A stretch of DNA of 64,000 bases from Ehrlichia ruminantium (GTDB taxonomy: Bacteria > Pseudomonadota > Alphaproteobacteria > Rickettsiales > Anaplasmataceae): the NCBI RefSeq assembly GCF_009728835.1, contig NZ_CP033455.1, forward strand, positions 62,001 through 126,000, in the 5' to 3' direction. The position numbers and the translations under genes are program-made. This document shows, one piece after another, positions 41,101-47,965 of this stretch; within the stretch, counting starts at the first letter, position 1, and every line of letters starts with the position of its first letter. The notes under the pieces were generated by a model, which was not told the DNA's origin, did not search any database, and saw nothing but the letters and a program-made list of their open reading frames with translations.

Positions 41101-42352
41101 TAGTGCTGTAGAAAATAGTAGTAGACTGAATTTACAGCAAGGTGCTACTGGTAAATATGGTATTAGAGGAACCCTTAATCAGAATTTGCCGTATCATCCA
41201 GCAGATGCTTATGGTGAACGTGGAATGCATTATCCTTTATTACCTCAAGGAAGCACTGGTGATAGTGCTGTAGCAAATGGTAGTAGACTGAATTTACAGC
41301 AAGGTGTTACTGGTAAATATAGTATTAGAGGAAACCTTGGTCAGGATTTGCCGTATCATCTAGCAGGTGCTTATAGTGAACGTGGAATGCATTATCCTTT
41401 ATTACCTCAAGGAAGCACTGATGATAGTGCTGTAGCAAATGGTAGTAGACTGAATTTACAGCAAGGTGCTACTGGTAAATATGGTATTAGAGGAACCCTT
41501 AATCAGAATTTGCCGTATCATCTAGCAGATGCTTATGGTGAGCGTGGAATTCATTATCCTTTATTACCTCAAGGAAGCACTGATGATAGTGCTGTAGCAA
41601 ATGGTAGTAGACTGAATTTACAGCAAGGTGCTACTAGTAAATATGGTATTAGAGGAAACCTTGGTCAGGATTTGCCGTATCATCTAGCAGATGCTTATGG
41701 TGAGCGTGGAATTCATTATCCTTTATTACCTCATCCTTTATTACCTCAAGGAAGCACTGGTGATAGTGCTGTAGCAAATAGTAGTAGACAGGATTTACAG
41801 CAAGGTGCTACTGGTAAATATAGTATTAGAGGAGACCTTGGTCAGGATTTGCCGTATCATCTAGCAGGTGCTTATAGTGAACGTGGAATGCATTATCCTT
41901 TATTACCTCAAGGAAGCACTGATGATAGTGCTGTAGCAAATGGTAGTAGACTGGATTTACAACAAAGTAATCCTGGCAGAGGAAAATATGCAGTTAAAGG
42001 GAATGTAGGTCAAAATTTACAACGTCATCAAGTCAGTACTTATGGTAAATATAGAGTTTGTAATCCTTTATCACGTAAAAAGAGAACTGATAGTGTTATT
42101 ACAGCAAATGATGGCATAGCACTTGATGTACGATGGAGGAATACTAGGACTTATTATATGAATCGTCATGTTATAAGAAATCCTGTTCTTGCTGACTTAC
42201 CTATTAGAGAATCTAGGGGATCTTCTCAGCGTCCATTGATGAGTAATTCATTGCGAGGTAATCCTAGAGATGCGAATAAACCATCATCTAATATTCCGTT
42301 GAATTTACAAAGTACACGTGTTTCTAAAACTTCTTCAGTACGTTATGTATAG
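32180..42352 (+). CDS. Giant repeat-containing protein, 3390 aa, founder-like member of the local family
   Basis: I do not recognise this protein. It has no signal peptide. Residues 1 to about 1780 are non-repetitive, rich in Leu, Ile, Ser and Cys, with scattered LRR-like stretches (for example VEKLLLINCP) but no known domain. Residues 1799-1926 are four 32-aa repeats starting NDASKDECYEEATG. Next comes the family motif EYLKQGAKPKIKELSSKKKK (about 1930-1949), then acidic linker, a very basic block (KKQQKKGQLTKSQRQRANRK, about 2110), and the shared helical domain (about 2175-2470: DFFLSMIKLSILTNFLMII). Residues about 2760-3285 hold nine 54-aa repeats (LPYHPADAYGERGMHYPLLP). The end is basic and Arg/Asn/Ser-rich. 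The frame is uninterrupted over 10 kb. Likely an exported or surface protein (inference). Confidence 0.85.
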   Translation: MFHQKLDMVYIDQFIQDQPKSKVTRSEKTVSLSYETIWNYLCDIGLITYKSYNAYTKYIKAYHPDYNVFYGITLCDPRVFLEEIKIPQSGGMLSKIQEDYKDCHSLELYILNGYVLSVLVNDPLFEQFRSKIISIKMGDIDLFQNVYNDLKQNSNGCSEEDINFLVRGVMTDAHIEKYISLFPSLIELDCVISEPKCSETLVRVLDDIPILSGLSLRCANSVPSIECFDKNISIKQQVEKLLLINCPMDMLLYFCGMQFLFIIAPQNLPSNGVVLFKKYCDVPDLVEVLLVSTNSYSRMPGGKIVSLTVDYDISIFKNLKLLLINPCQDIRTIISIDGLFDSKDGLAFCNKLITTKKFNVLLNQGKEYPKSIEKILILSSPLHKFYSLADNEKLLFPNLECVFVSAPLVRACLSINTLVPYLFYSIDCIKGGVVNRNLNRQENAQLIILLYSIKKKVGSLLFHVLDNDLLCSDIASYLKRIDMKELLQDSSVFHNMTLSDMLSNSVLFNVTIDIPMMSAEFLKVFCSIPLVIKVKIQYLDNLSFSQHIMLFSLFSIRSAIRSAVNLSDKCCILTLKDWNNFMANISVSDKDFEIIKNILPNFPEGLRNEHNVRGCVKKVSTLIVDTLSKYSVVVIQDFVDKNVMVSERHFVMCVAGFVISRCIQMINSFVEGFKVQSCDPHLFIRMLRSTVGSICDDSLFDVVTFNQSFCKITKIITQTFNKRNFLTYVDILKFANLCIINDEKLIRSLKSQGFNKIDIQMFKAALFVFKMLNNANFSPNQIFFIIENSQDKKNPWMTLNVMYQSLYDTVQTGYEYLKGMTSISLIFFFIIDKAVSAGKISSRLLHKMLCSIIVESVSEILSGDSTHILEISSFIKSMIKLSYDVERSNTDTEHACIVKFIVDLCVAIGIQEQKFCYGLTEEFFEELPADVIDEIRLLGGISRKSVIQICSAMFFREIIKTTVMSNEVLANDWANVLKSVSPSNFESIEFRPMIQEFQVLYSGLVGSTCFLCRDEYEYAVRQLYPVVNSEEKHFCEDIHNIIADLSLKKMVYSYVICDMERKVLLRQLLLKLIYKFQEYSTANFVEYSTQFIGVLSYDVGGFIYENPSHHNMQFLWMLKNIKPSTIISLIDSNIAEYGERNNPVELYNAIVMSGKRLCKGSLPDLPAQFVQGRFIKFYYKILGIICDLHCQQSELSDNGLIKIIKIVLDANKIFYHKSSHIYKCASNLEFCNDETKEVVDRCKKWICALKDNTLYNDSTIIDIAAIKQDLLNKCQDIEFVKTLNYRVVSAYLKPYMGSIHYCSDMVDHIIFSVVGQVIGNNRDIFFEKLTDALISKKKLNTIQNFSEVVLEVFTKLLENNEVSSQKKEVILKKGSKQKKACDLSVYIDGLLNKYLCKWWYTILDNIFCNKSLEQSIGLYTIESFVYEEGLSVKTELAFRQKIEAEEANEYLILINKLKAICCYQESAASCVNCYPINNGVLSNIIARIKCPATDAEKKEALLQRVVKEGSIVFPKELDHTKLQIGARLYYATNMNIYNLKFIYLLQVCLFDEFFYHSDCTFDINVLNKQARKVLVIADHNSEFYCENEIYFCINALRYVQGSTFYERDLHTPEMISFLSVNLAWDTVNILLYDLVFGNYLNDIASVLHYVEDRFKTENQLDDAVMLPLRFHYKTVLLQYKEENTNANNPIIFLCKFLKLFNYDLLEYYIPGYGVNSQSVKKRSGTVCADVKPELIKSTHKKKNTNKKSKSAKVVQVIQDTSDEVLVGTPEVDVKSQSSFVGQQIHIVQKVCDINSVHLNDASKDECYEEATGVTIREDYVTAGESVTVPVNDASKDECYEEATGVTIREDYVTAGESVTVPVNDASKDECYEEATGASIKRDCITAGESVTVPVNDASKDECYEEATAVTIKEDYVTAGESVTVPVSNDEYLKQGAKPKIKELSSKKKKSKKSSAVCTAKPMIPVLQEGNLKKDIIMKNVDNVTLLKDDKVSKRSKAQLICIEEKDKLHLIDMCASEHTVSIPEQNNEVVSAVINDVGQTLLDGNTATVYDDDHLVFEETTAELCTSNDTLDMVSSDSLQSLEICQAEDVPVDDVVLLGSNSANNSILQKKQQKKGQLTKSQRQRANRKARKVREQTDSVGIQIEEKSHLIECCELKHEKTLDSNLLSCFDGEVGPVVPCDVMRFQYVLDKYLVTTASMCKTRSSHLLYYLRLTGSLFMLVKSERSSVLVVTESAEKALKDFFAERSQYDFFLSMIKLSILTNFLMIIRPNSKFEEMTALFKHYYKVFTMDLDAFLLDVIQELCCINSKGISLDKLRDRILRVFEKYESQFCTQGYYIKEYPLDFLARILEICPLVSKVECVNLSELHTIIYSAGVVCIVTHIGHIVQQSCKIFYYRANSIRRDVKSSFVFDFIRQCYAFRNTSCHLYDGKVVNTNIDFFSMVSNIIANFQTFVQYDSGNSLCIMYDFFRQYSSFIEKKNKISSKRQGSIRIIKANPVKLVPRVISHEQATHKLVSELPNSASSQVSELFPKVKTPLILGDSAVVQNIAEVDTSSRTILNAGEAVEESSENSSRNGSCETHLMFDESMNSNIGSTVESFSMQQQEYEDSNLLQSLTLLQASREDLSCIEQDINSIAQNSSIRQESIEDMFLRLTEDNLQSVDTVDSTELSSLPQVSDIVPTCLDSDKVFVNPPNKLGDQTDKRDCCLPDYGMDYSCLSSSGDTGRVIKSFESNLQCYTNSYSGYNIFDPLLPKQKASNSVPNLQQSGTDKGYSTEGNLDQNLPYHPADAYGERGMRYPLLPQGSTDDSAVANGSRLDLQQGVTGKYSIRGNLGQDLPYHSAGAYSERRMHYPLLPRGSTGDSAVANGSRLDLQQGVTGKYSIRGNLGQDLPYHSAGAYSERRMHYPLLPHPLLPQGSTDDSAVANVSRLNLQQGVTGKYGIRGTLNQNLPYHPADAYGERGMHYPLLPQGSTGDSAVENSSRLNLQQGATGKYGIRGTLNQNLPYHPADAYGERGMHYPLLPQGSTGDSAVANGSRLNLQQGVTGKYSIRGNLGQDLPYHLAGAYSERGMHYPLLPQGSTDDSAVANGSRLNLQQGATGKYGIRGTLNQNLPYHLADAYGERGIHYPLLPQGSTDDSAVANGSRLNLQQGATSKYGIRGNLGQDLPYHLADAYGERGIHYPLLPHPLLPQGSTGDSAVANSSRQDLQQGATGKYSIRGDLGQDLPYHLAGAYSERGMHYPLLPQGSTDDSAVANGSRLDLQQSNPGRGKYAVKGNVGQNLQRHQVSTYGKYRVCNPLSRKKRTDSVITANDGIALDVRWRNTRTYYMNRHVIRNPVLADLPIRESRGSSQRPLMSNSLRGNPRDANKPSSNIPLNLQSTRVSKTSSVRYV
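37574..37957 (+). repeat. Four 96-bp (32-aa) repeats in the giant gene
   Basis: Units start at 37574, 37670, 37766 and 37862 with aatgatgcaagtaaggatga. The encoded unit runs NDASKDECYEEATGVTIRED then YVTAGESVTVPV. Units 1 and 2 are identical at protein level; unit 3 has ASIKRDCITA and unit 4 AVTIKEDYVTA. The array ends just before the family motif YLKQGAKPK. Confidence 0.95.
40460..42040 (+). repeat. Nine 162-bp (54-aa) repeats near the end of the giant gene
   Basis: Counted by LPYH there are nine full units plus diverged edges. Two flavours mix along the array: KYSIRGNLGQDLPYH-x-AGAYSER and KYGIRGTLNQNLPYH-x-ADAYGER. Two units carry an extra HPLLP (15 bp), turning YPLLPQG into YPLLPHPLLPQG. 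The spacing is 162 bp between simple units. Confidence 0.93.
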
Positions 42353-42904
42353 AGTGAATAAATATGTTTTTGGTATAAATGGGGTAATTATACTAATTAA
42401 GTAGAAAAGAGTTATGGATATACGTTTAGCTAAAAAAAGAGATAATAATTTATGCAAAATATGTATCTTTAATTGCTAATTATACTGGGTGAGTAGAGGT
42501 GATATTCTCTACTATATTAAAGTGTACTGATAATGATAAAAAATAAATTATCAGATATGTATTAAAAGTAAATTTGCTATAGGTCTATTTGTAAAATAGG
42601 TAAAAAAAACATTATTGCTATGACAATATTTAAGAGATAGTGTAGTTAAAACTTATGTGGTAATTGTGTTTTATAAATAATTTTTGATAGATTAAAATTA
42701 AAAATTATGCCATGTAAAGATTTATATTGAGTGTGATTGTAAGTGTTCATTTAGATTGTTTCCTTGTATGTTATGTTCTGTTAAATATCCACGTTTCCTT
42801 GATTAATTAATTTAATATGTTGTATACGAAGTCGCCTATAATTGGATTGACAATGCATATCTAATACTGTAATCACTTGTATAAGTATTTTTTGTTTTTT
42901 AGTT
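42353..42904. other. Intergenic region with two hairpins
   Basis: 550 bases between the giant gene and pdhC. Two inverted repeats lie 140-200 bp after the giant gene: agtagag/ctctact at 42492-42513 and ctgataat/attatcag at 42527-42554. They may slow or end transcription. Nothing else seen. Confidence 0.45.
42492..42554 (+). terminator. Possible double hairpin terminator after the giant gene
   Basis: A 7-bp perfect stem (42492-42498 with 42507-42513) is followed 13 nt later by an 8-bp perfect stem (42527-42534 with 42547-42554). Neither has a classic T-run, so the terminator role is tentative. Confidence 0.3.
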
Positions 42905-44122
42905 ATGTTTATCGAAGTATTAATGCCTGCACTTTCTCCCACTATGACTAGTGGAATTATAAGGAAATGGTATAAATCAGAAGGTGAAGAAGTAAAATCA
43001 GGTGATATTATTGCTGATATAGAAACTGACAAGGCTGTAATGGAATTCGAATATACTGATGAAGATGGAATCCTAGGACAGATTATTGTTGCGGAAGGCA
43101 GTAAAAATGTTTCGGTGAATCAATTAATAGCATTGATTGTTACAGATAAGTTGGACTTAGAAAACATTAATTCATATGTCCCAAACAGTATTGTATCTAA
43201 AACTGAAAAAGAACCAATACAATTAGAAGCTAAAGAGCAAAGTGTAAATAATGTAGTAAATACATCTGAATCTCAACGGATTAAAATTAGCCCATTGGCA
43301 AAAAAAATCGCTTCAGATCTTGCTATTGATATAGGTTTAATTAAGGGTACAGGTCCTTATGGGAGGATTATTAAAGCAGATGTTTTAGATGTTGTGAATA
43401 AACAAAAAGATGGTTCTATTGTTCCTATCGTTAGTGGGAAAAATTCTGTTATTGAAGTTAGTAGTATGAGAAAAGTAATAGCAGAACGTTTGGTTTATTC
43501 GAAACAAACGGTACCACATTTTTATGTTTCGGTGGATTGTACAGTAGATAATCTATTGAAGATTAGGCAAGAAATTAATACTGAAAATCTTGATACTAAG
43601 GTGACCATAAATGATTTTGTGATTAAAGCTGTTGCAATGAGCATTAACAAATTTCCTGAAGTTAATGTTTCATGGGGCGAAAATGATAAAATTATTGTAT
43701 ATTCTAGCATAGATGTTTCAGTTGCTGTATCGGTTGATGATGGTTTAATTACTCCTATTATTAAAAATGCAAATAAGAAATCTCTATTAGAAATTTCAAA
43801 TGAAATCAAGGTATTGGCTAATAAGGCTAAATCTGGAAAGCTTAAACCTGAAGAATTTCAGGGCGGAGGTTTTACTATCTCCAATCTTGGTATGTTTGGT
43901 ATTAAGGAATTTAGTGCGATTATTAATCCTCCACAATCCTGTATAATGGCAGTTGGATGTTCTGATAAAAGAGCAGTGGTTGTTAATGATCAGGTGTGTA
44001 TTTCAAGTATTATGACAGTTACATTATCTGTGGATCATAGGGTAATTGATGGTGTATTAGCGGCAAAGTTTTTAAACTGTTTTAAATCCTATATGGAAAA
44101 ACCTTATTTAATATTAGTATAA
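42905..44122 (+). CDS. pdhC: Dihydrolipoamide acetyltransferase, E2 of pyruvate dehydrogenase
   Basis: 405 aa. An N-terminal lipoyl domain has its lipoylated Lys in IETDKAVMEFE (K43). A flexible linker leads to the peripheral subunit-binding domain ISPLAKKIASDLAIDIG through GPYGRIIKADVLDV (about 128-165). The catalytic acyltransferase domain ends with SVDHRVIDG (about 375-383) and the VPHFYVSVD and GGGFTISNLGMFG stretches. The MPALSPTMTSG start and TDKA motif favour pyruvate over 2-oxoglutarate dehydrogenase E2. It forms acetyl-CoA in the oxidative complex. E1 and E3 genes are not adjacent. It interrupts the run of family genes on either side. Confidence 0.94.
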   Translation: MFIEVLMPALSPTMTSGIIRKWYKSEGEEVKSGDIIADIETDKAVMEFEYTDEDGILGQIIVAEGSKNVSVNQLIALIVTDKLDLENINSYVPNSIVSKTEKEPIQLEAKEQSVNNVVNTSESQRIKISPLAKKIASDLAIDIGLIKGTGPYGRIIKADVLDVVNKQKDGSIVPIVSGKNSVIEVSSMRKVIAERLVYSKQTVPHFYVSVDCTVDNLLKIRQEINTENLDTKVTINDFVIKAVAMSINKFPEVNVSWGENDKIIVYSSIDVSVAVSVDDGLITPIIKNANKKSLLEISNEIKVLANKAKSGKLKPEEFQGGGFTISNLGMFGIKEFSAIINPPQSCIMAVGCSDKRAVVVNDQVCISSIMTVTLSVDHRVIDGVLAAKFLNCFKSYMEKPYLILV

Positions 44123-45379
44123 CTAAGGACAAGAAGTATTAGTTTATCTGTAATTTAATTTGAATATGTTTTTAATATTGTAGGTTAATCTCATTATAGT
44201 GACCGTAATTTTTCTATAGGTGTGCAGAACAGTTATTACGTGTATATATTGTATACGTAGTCATTCTTGTTTATGAAGTAGTTATGCTAACTTTATATAG
44301 TATGTTAACAAAACATAAGCATGTGAGAGTACTGGCCTTAATTATAGATTTATAATCTTTTTTGATATTAAGATAAATATTCTGTGTACAGCTTGCATTT
44401 GAAATGTAAGTAATAGTAGAACAAATATAAATTCTGTAGAGAAACGTGATATTAAAAACAATAAAAAGACAGAAAGCATTCCAGTTATTCGTAAATAATA
44501 AGTCTATAACCTGTAAATATGTTTTTAAAATAAATTGTATAAGCTCATTGTTTATGAGGGATATAATATGTAGTTTGTGTATTGTATGATAAAAAAGTTA
44601 TATTGAAAATATTATGTTTGTAGTTACGAAGAGTAAGCTAGATGACAGGACTGTGTAATATTTACGTTTTACCAAGCAATATATGTAATAACTATAAATT
44701 TCATGTGATCTATGAGTAATATGATTGTTATACATGTAATCTAATGGTTTATATGACTTAAAGGTATATTGTTGCAAAAGTATACATGGACGTGTGTATA
44801 TTTATTTAATACGCATGTTACGTATAGTAGGATATTGTAAGTTCAAAATAACTGTTAAAATAGTGATATAACGGATGAATAATATATAAAAGAAATGTAA
44901 GTAGGATAAATAAACTTTATTTGTGGTGTATATAAAATTCTAGATCTACTTAGTAAATAAAGTAAGTATGTAATATTGACTAGAAAAGTTGTTGTTTGGT
45001 TGAAGCTACATATTCTGTGTTTTTATTTAGATATATCATATCTTTTGAATGTATATAACTTAATATGGGTATTAATTATTGTTTTTTCAGTACATCAAAT
45101 ATATAATTTAGGTTCATTCAAGAAAATAATATTTCTGTATCTTAGTAAGAAAGGTATATGTTGTTTAAGTGTGTGGAATGAACAAAATCATTAGCTATGT
45201 AGTGTATTTAAATTGTTATTGCATTTCTCTAGAATGGAAAAGCAATACTTTATTTGACAAAAATTTAAAAAAATAACATTATTTCGTAATTTTTTATGTT
45301 ATCATATGTAAAAATTAATAATATCTTATAATTTTTTGATATTATAAATTTGTTATAAATGTATTAATAGGTATTTGAT
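44123..45379. other. Long intergenic region, nothing recognised
   Basis: 1.26 kb upstream of the first of the clustered family genes. AT-rich. A 72-codon hydrophobic frame from a TTG at 44976 has no ribosome binding site and looks like chance. No tandem repeat seen. Confidence 0.5.
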
Positions 45380-47080
45380 ATGTTCCCTGGATTAATGAAC
45401 AGTTCAGATGAGGAAGAGCAACCGAAGGAATCATCTGACAGTGATGGAAAAAGTAAAAAGCCAAAAGGTAAAATAAGTGTAGTAGGTGTATATGATAACT
45501 TGAGTGAAGGTACTCGAAGAAGTGATGGGTTACCTCAGATAACCCAAGCAGAAACATCATCAGGTCAAGCTGAAGGTTATACTACAGGTATTAAAAGTTC
45601 TGGTGCTGAAGAAAATATGCCCAGGTGCCGACTTAAAGGTATGTATTTAGCTCAAGGTGCTAGACCAAAAGTTAAAAGACGTGTATCTGTTTCTTCGCAA
45701 AAACAAGATAATATTGGTAATATACCGGCTAAAGCAAGTCAAAGAACACAAGAGAAGTTAGGTGACAGGGAAGAGCTAACTACAAGAAGTGCTGTTGATG
45801 ATCACTTCTTATTAGGTAGTAGACTTATGCGTCTGTATTTAGCAGAAGATGCAAGGTCGGAAATAATAAACAAGAAAAGTGGTGTTGCTACAGAAGAAAT
45901 TGAAAATCAGGGTGCTGTTTCTTCTAATGTTAGAGATCTACATGTAGATTGTGATGTAGTTGCAGATGGTTTTATTTCTAGATTTAGAGAATGCATGAGT
46001 ACTGAAGATGTTGAAAGTGATGGCAGTATGGATGGGTCTGTTTATGCAACATATTTTAGTATGTTTAAACGTGTAAGGCATGCTCATGTAGGATTTATAT
46101 GGGATGTAGCGAGAAGAATATTTACTCCTGTTAAGAATGGTAATTATACAATCAAACCTGACGTAATGAGAATGTTCTCACTAGTTACTAACGATCCTGA
46201 TTTCATGATATGTGTACTCAAATTAGAACTTATGACTCAGTTAGCTTTTGCACTAGATTTTGATGAATTAGCTAGGTCTTTGATCTGTTGTAGAGGCGAT
46301 TGTTTATCTTTATATGCATTTGAGCAAATGTTTAAGAGTGTAATAGATATTATATGCAATGCTCCAAGGTCTAAGCTTGTTGTTTCGAAATTATATGATA
46401 TATTTATGTCTTACAAAGATAGTACAGTTGTTAATTCGGGATCAGCGAGTAGTCATGGTCCATTTTACTATTCTAACTTAATTTTTCTGTTAGCTGGGCT
46501 GGTATTTGTAAGGCGTCATAAGTTGTGTGATAGTACTCGTATCCATATTATAAATCTTGCACTGGTATCTTGTTATTACAGACTTGGTGTTATGTACCAT
46601 TGTTTAGCGGGGTATCGTAAATTTGGTAATAATACTCCTGAGCAACAAGCAGCGCTAAATGATCTTTTCTCACAAAACCGACGTAGTAGTGTTAGACAAA
46701 GATGTATGGATGTATGTCTTAATATGTCATATATGTATTATATTAACCCGAAAGTGGAAGATGATGTTATCTATATATGTAATGTAGCGTTTCCACGTAG
46801 GTTAATGAGTATGTGTTCTAAAACAATTATGGAGTACTTTATTAATCAGATTGCTCATCAAGATAGACTGAGTTTTTCTTATGTAATATTAAATATGGCG
46901 TATAATATTACTCATGATATGTCTACAGAAGCTTTGTTAGAAATAGGGGAAGATGTTGTACGGTTTACACCACTACTTGTAGGATCGCTCCTAGATATTG
47001 ATTTTCATATGCCTGACCGACGTAGTGAAGAGACACAAATATGCTATAGTCAAAGTCAAAACCTGAGATATAGTAGATGA
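45380..47080 (+). CDS. Family protein A, 566 aa, with YLxQGARPK motif and helical domain
   Basis: Not recognised by name. The leader MFPGLMNSSDEEE resembles those of the next two genes. A polar N-terminal third holds the motif GMYLAQGARPKVKRR (87-101) and a decayed second copy, RLYLAEDARSEI (151-162). From about 215 to 545 comes the shared helical domain, with its three blocks: VTNDPDFMICVLKLELMTQL, INLALVSCYYRLGVMYHCLA, and MSYMYYINPK followed by FPRRLMSMCSKTIMEYF. No signal peptide or clear membrane span. It ends QSQNLRYSR. Start ATG at 45380 follows ttaataggtatttgat. Its neighbours are paralogues separated by 0.7-0.9 kb spacers, so each probably has its own promoter. Confidence 0.8.
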   Translation: MFPGLMNSSDEEEQPKESSDSDGKSKKPKGKISVVGVYDNLSEGTRRSDGLPQITQAETSSGQAEGYTTGIKSSGAEENMPRCRLKGMYLAQGARPKVKRRVSVSSQKQDNIGNIPAKASQRTQEKLGDREELTTRSAVDDHFLLGSRLMRLYLAEDARSEIINKKSGVATEEIENQGAVSSNVRDLHVDCDVVADGFISRFRECMSTEDVESDGSMDGSVYATYFSMFKRVRHAHVGFIWDVARRIFTPVKNGNYTIKPDVMRMFSLVTNDPDFMICVLKLELMTQLAFALDFDELARSLICCRGDCLSLYAFEQMFKSVIDIICNAPRSKLVVSKLYDIFMSYKDSTVVNSGSASSHGPFYYSNLIFLLAGLVFVRRHKLCDSTRIHIINLALVSCYYRLGVMYHCLAGYRKFGNNTPEQQAALNDLFSQNRRSSVRQRCMDVCLNMSYMYYINPKVEDDVIYICNVAFPRRLMSMCSKTIMEYFINQIAHQDRLSFSYVILNMAYNITHDMSTEALLEIGEDVVRFTPLLVGSLLDIDFHMPDRRSEETQICYSQSQNLRYSR

Positions 47081-47965
47081 TGATAATGAATCATAAAAAT
47101 GTTTATATGTAATGGAAATATCTAGGATATCTTACAGTTTATTTTTGAGATATGCCTTATAGTAATTTTGTTACATGTTGGATCATTCTGATATCAGTAT
47201 ATTTTTGGTATTTGTGAGTTCTGTTTTTAGACTATGTAGTAAAAAATAGTAAAATTATGATATGAAAAATTTATGGTCATCGTGATATGATGTTTAATGC
47301 AGGATTTTATTTATTGGTAAATTATCAATAGATTCGTATTGTCTGTATTTAATTGCATGGTAGGTACGATGCCTACCATGTGTGTTAGTTAACATATATA
47401 CGTATGCATAATTTTGCTATGAAAATATGGTGTTTTTTACTCAGTGCAATAGTTGATTTAATGTATCTTGTTTGGATGATGATTTACTGTAAATGAATTG
47501 CATGTTGTTAGATAAGGTAAGTAATTATCTAAAGTTAATTATATTTTTGTGCTGAGTAAATAAGCTGAATGTATAAGGTGTTAACCAACCCTTGTATATA
47601 GGTATTATTAGAGCTTAAGTTAATGTATATGGGGTTATATAATAAATTGGTAGATTGCTTTATTATATTAATAGTTCTTTTTAAAGAATCATTATGTGAC
47701 ATTGTATAATATGTAGTTTTTTTATTGCAAGGATGCAGAAGTCGTACATACATAACTTATGTTTGTGTGATTCTCGTGGTATATTTTAAAAGCTATTTCA
47801 ATTTTGAATATTTTAGAACTAAGGTTTTCTATTTATATAACATAAGTTATAAAGTTTAATATATAGGTTATATTATTTACAATTAATTTATTATTTGATA
47901 AAAAATTAATAAAATCTATTATTTAATTATGCTATATTTACTAAAAATTTGTTAATAGGTTTTAT
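47081..47965. other. Intergenic region with one strong hairpin
   Basis: 885 bases between two paralogues. It contains a hairpin at 47356-47380 (listed separately). The last 60 bases share an AT-rich make-up and the ending ttaataggttttat with the other family genes. Confidence 0.5.
47356..47380 (+). terminator. Stem-loop 276 bp after family gene A
   Basis: A perfect 9-bp stem catggtagg/cctaccatg with a 7-base loop (47365-47371); two further weak pairs are possible inside the loop. It is unusually GC-rich for its surroundings. No T-run follows, so it may be a processing or pausing site rather than a simple terminator. Confidence 0.35.

Noticed and set aside
37574-42040. Frameshift or assembly artefact splitting the giant gene
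   Set aside because: All repeat units are multiples of three bases and the frame stays open through both arrays and unique sequence on either side.
44976-45194. 72-codon hydrophobic frame with a TTG start
   Set aside because: No Shine-Dalgarno, Leu/Ile/Tyr-rich as expected by chance from AT-rich DNA, isolated from other genes.
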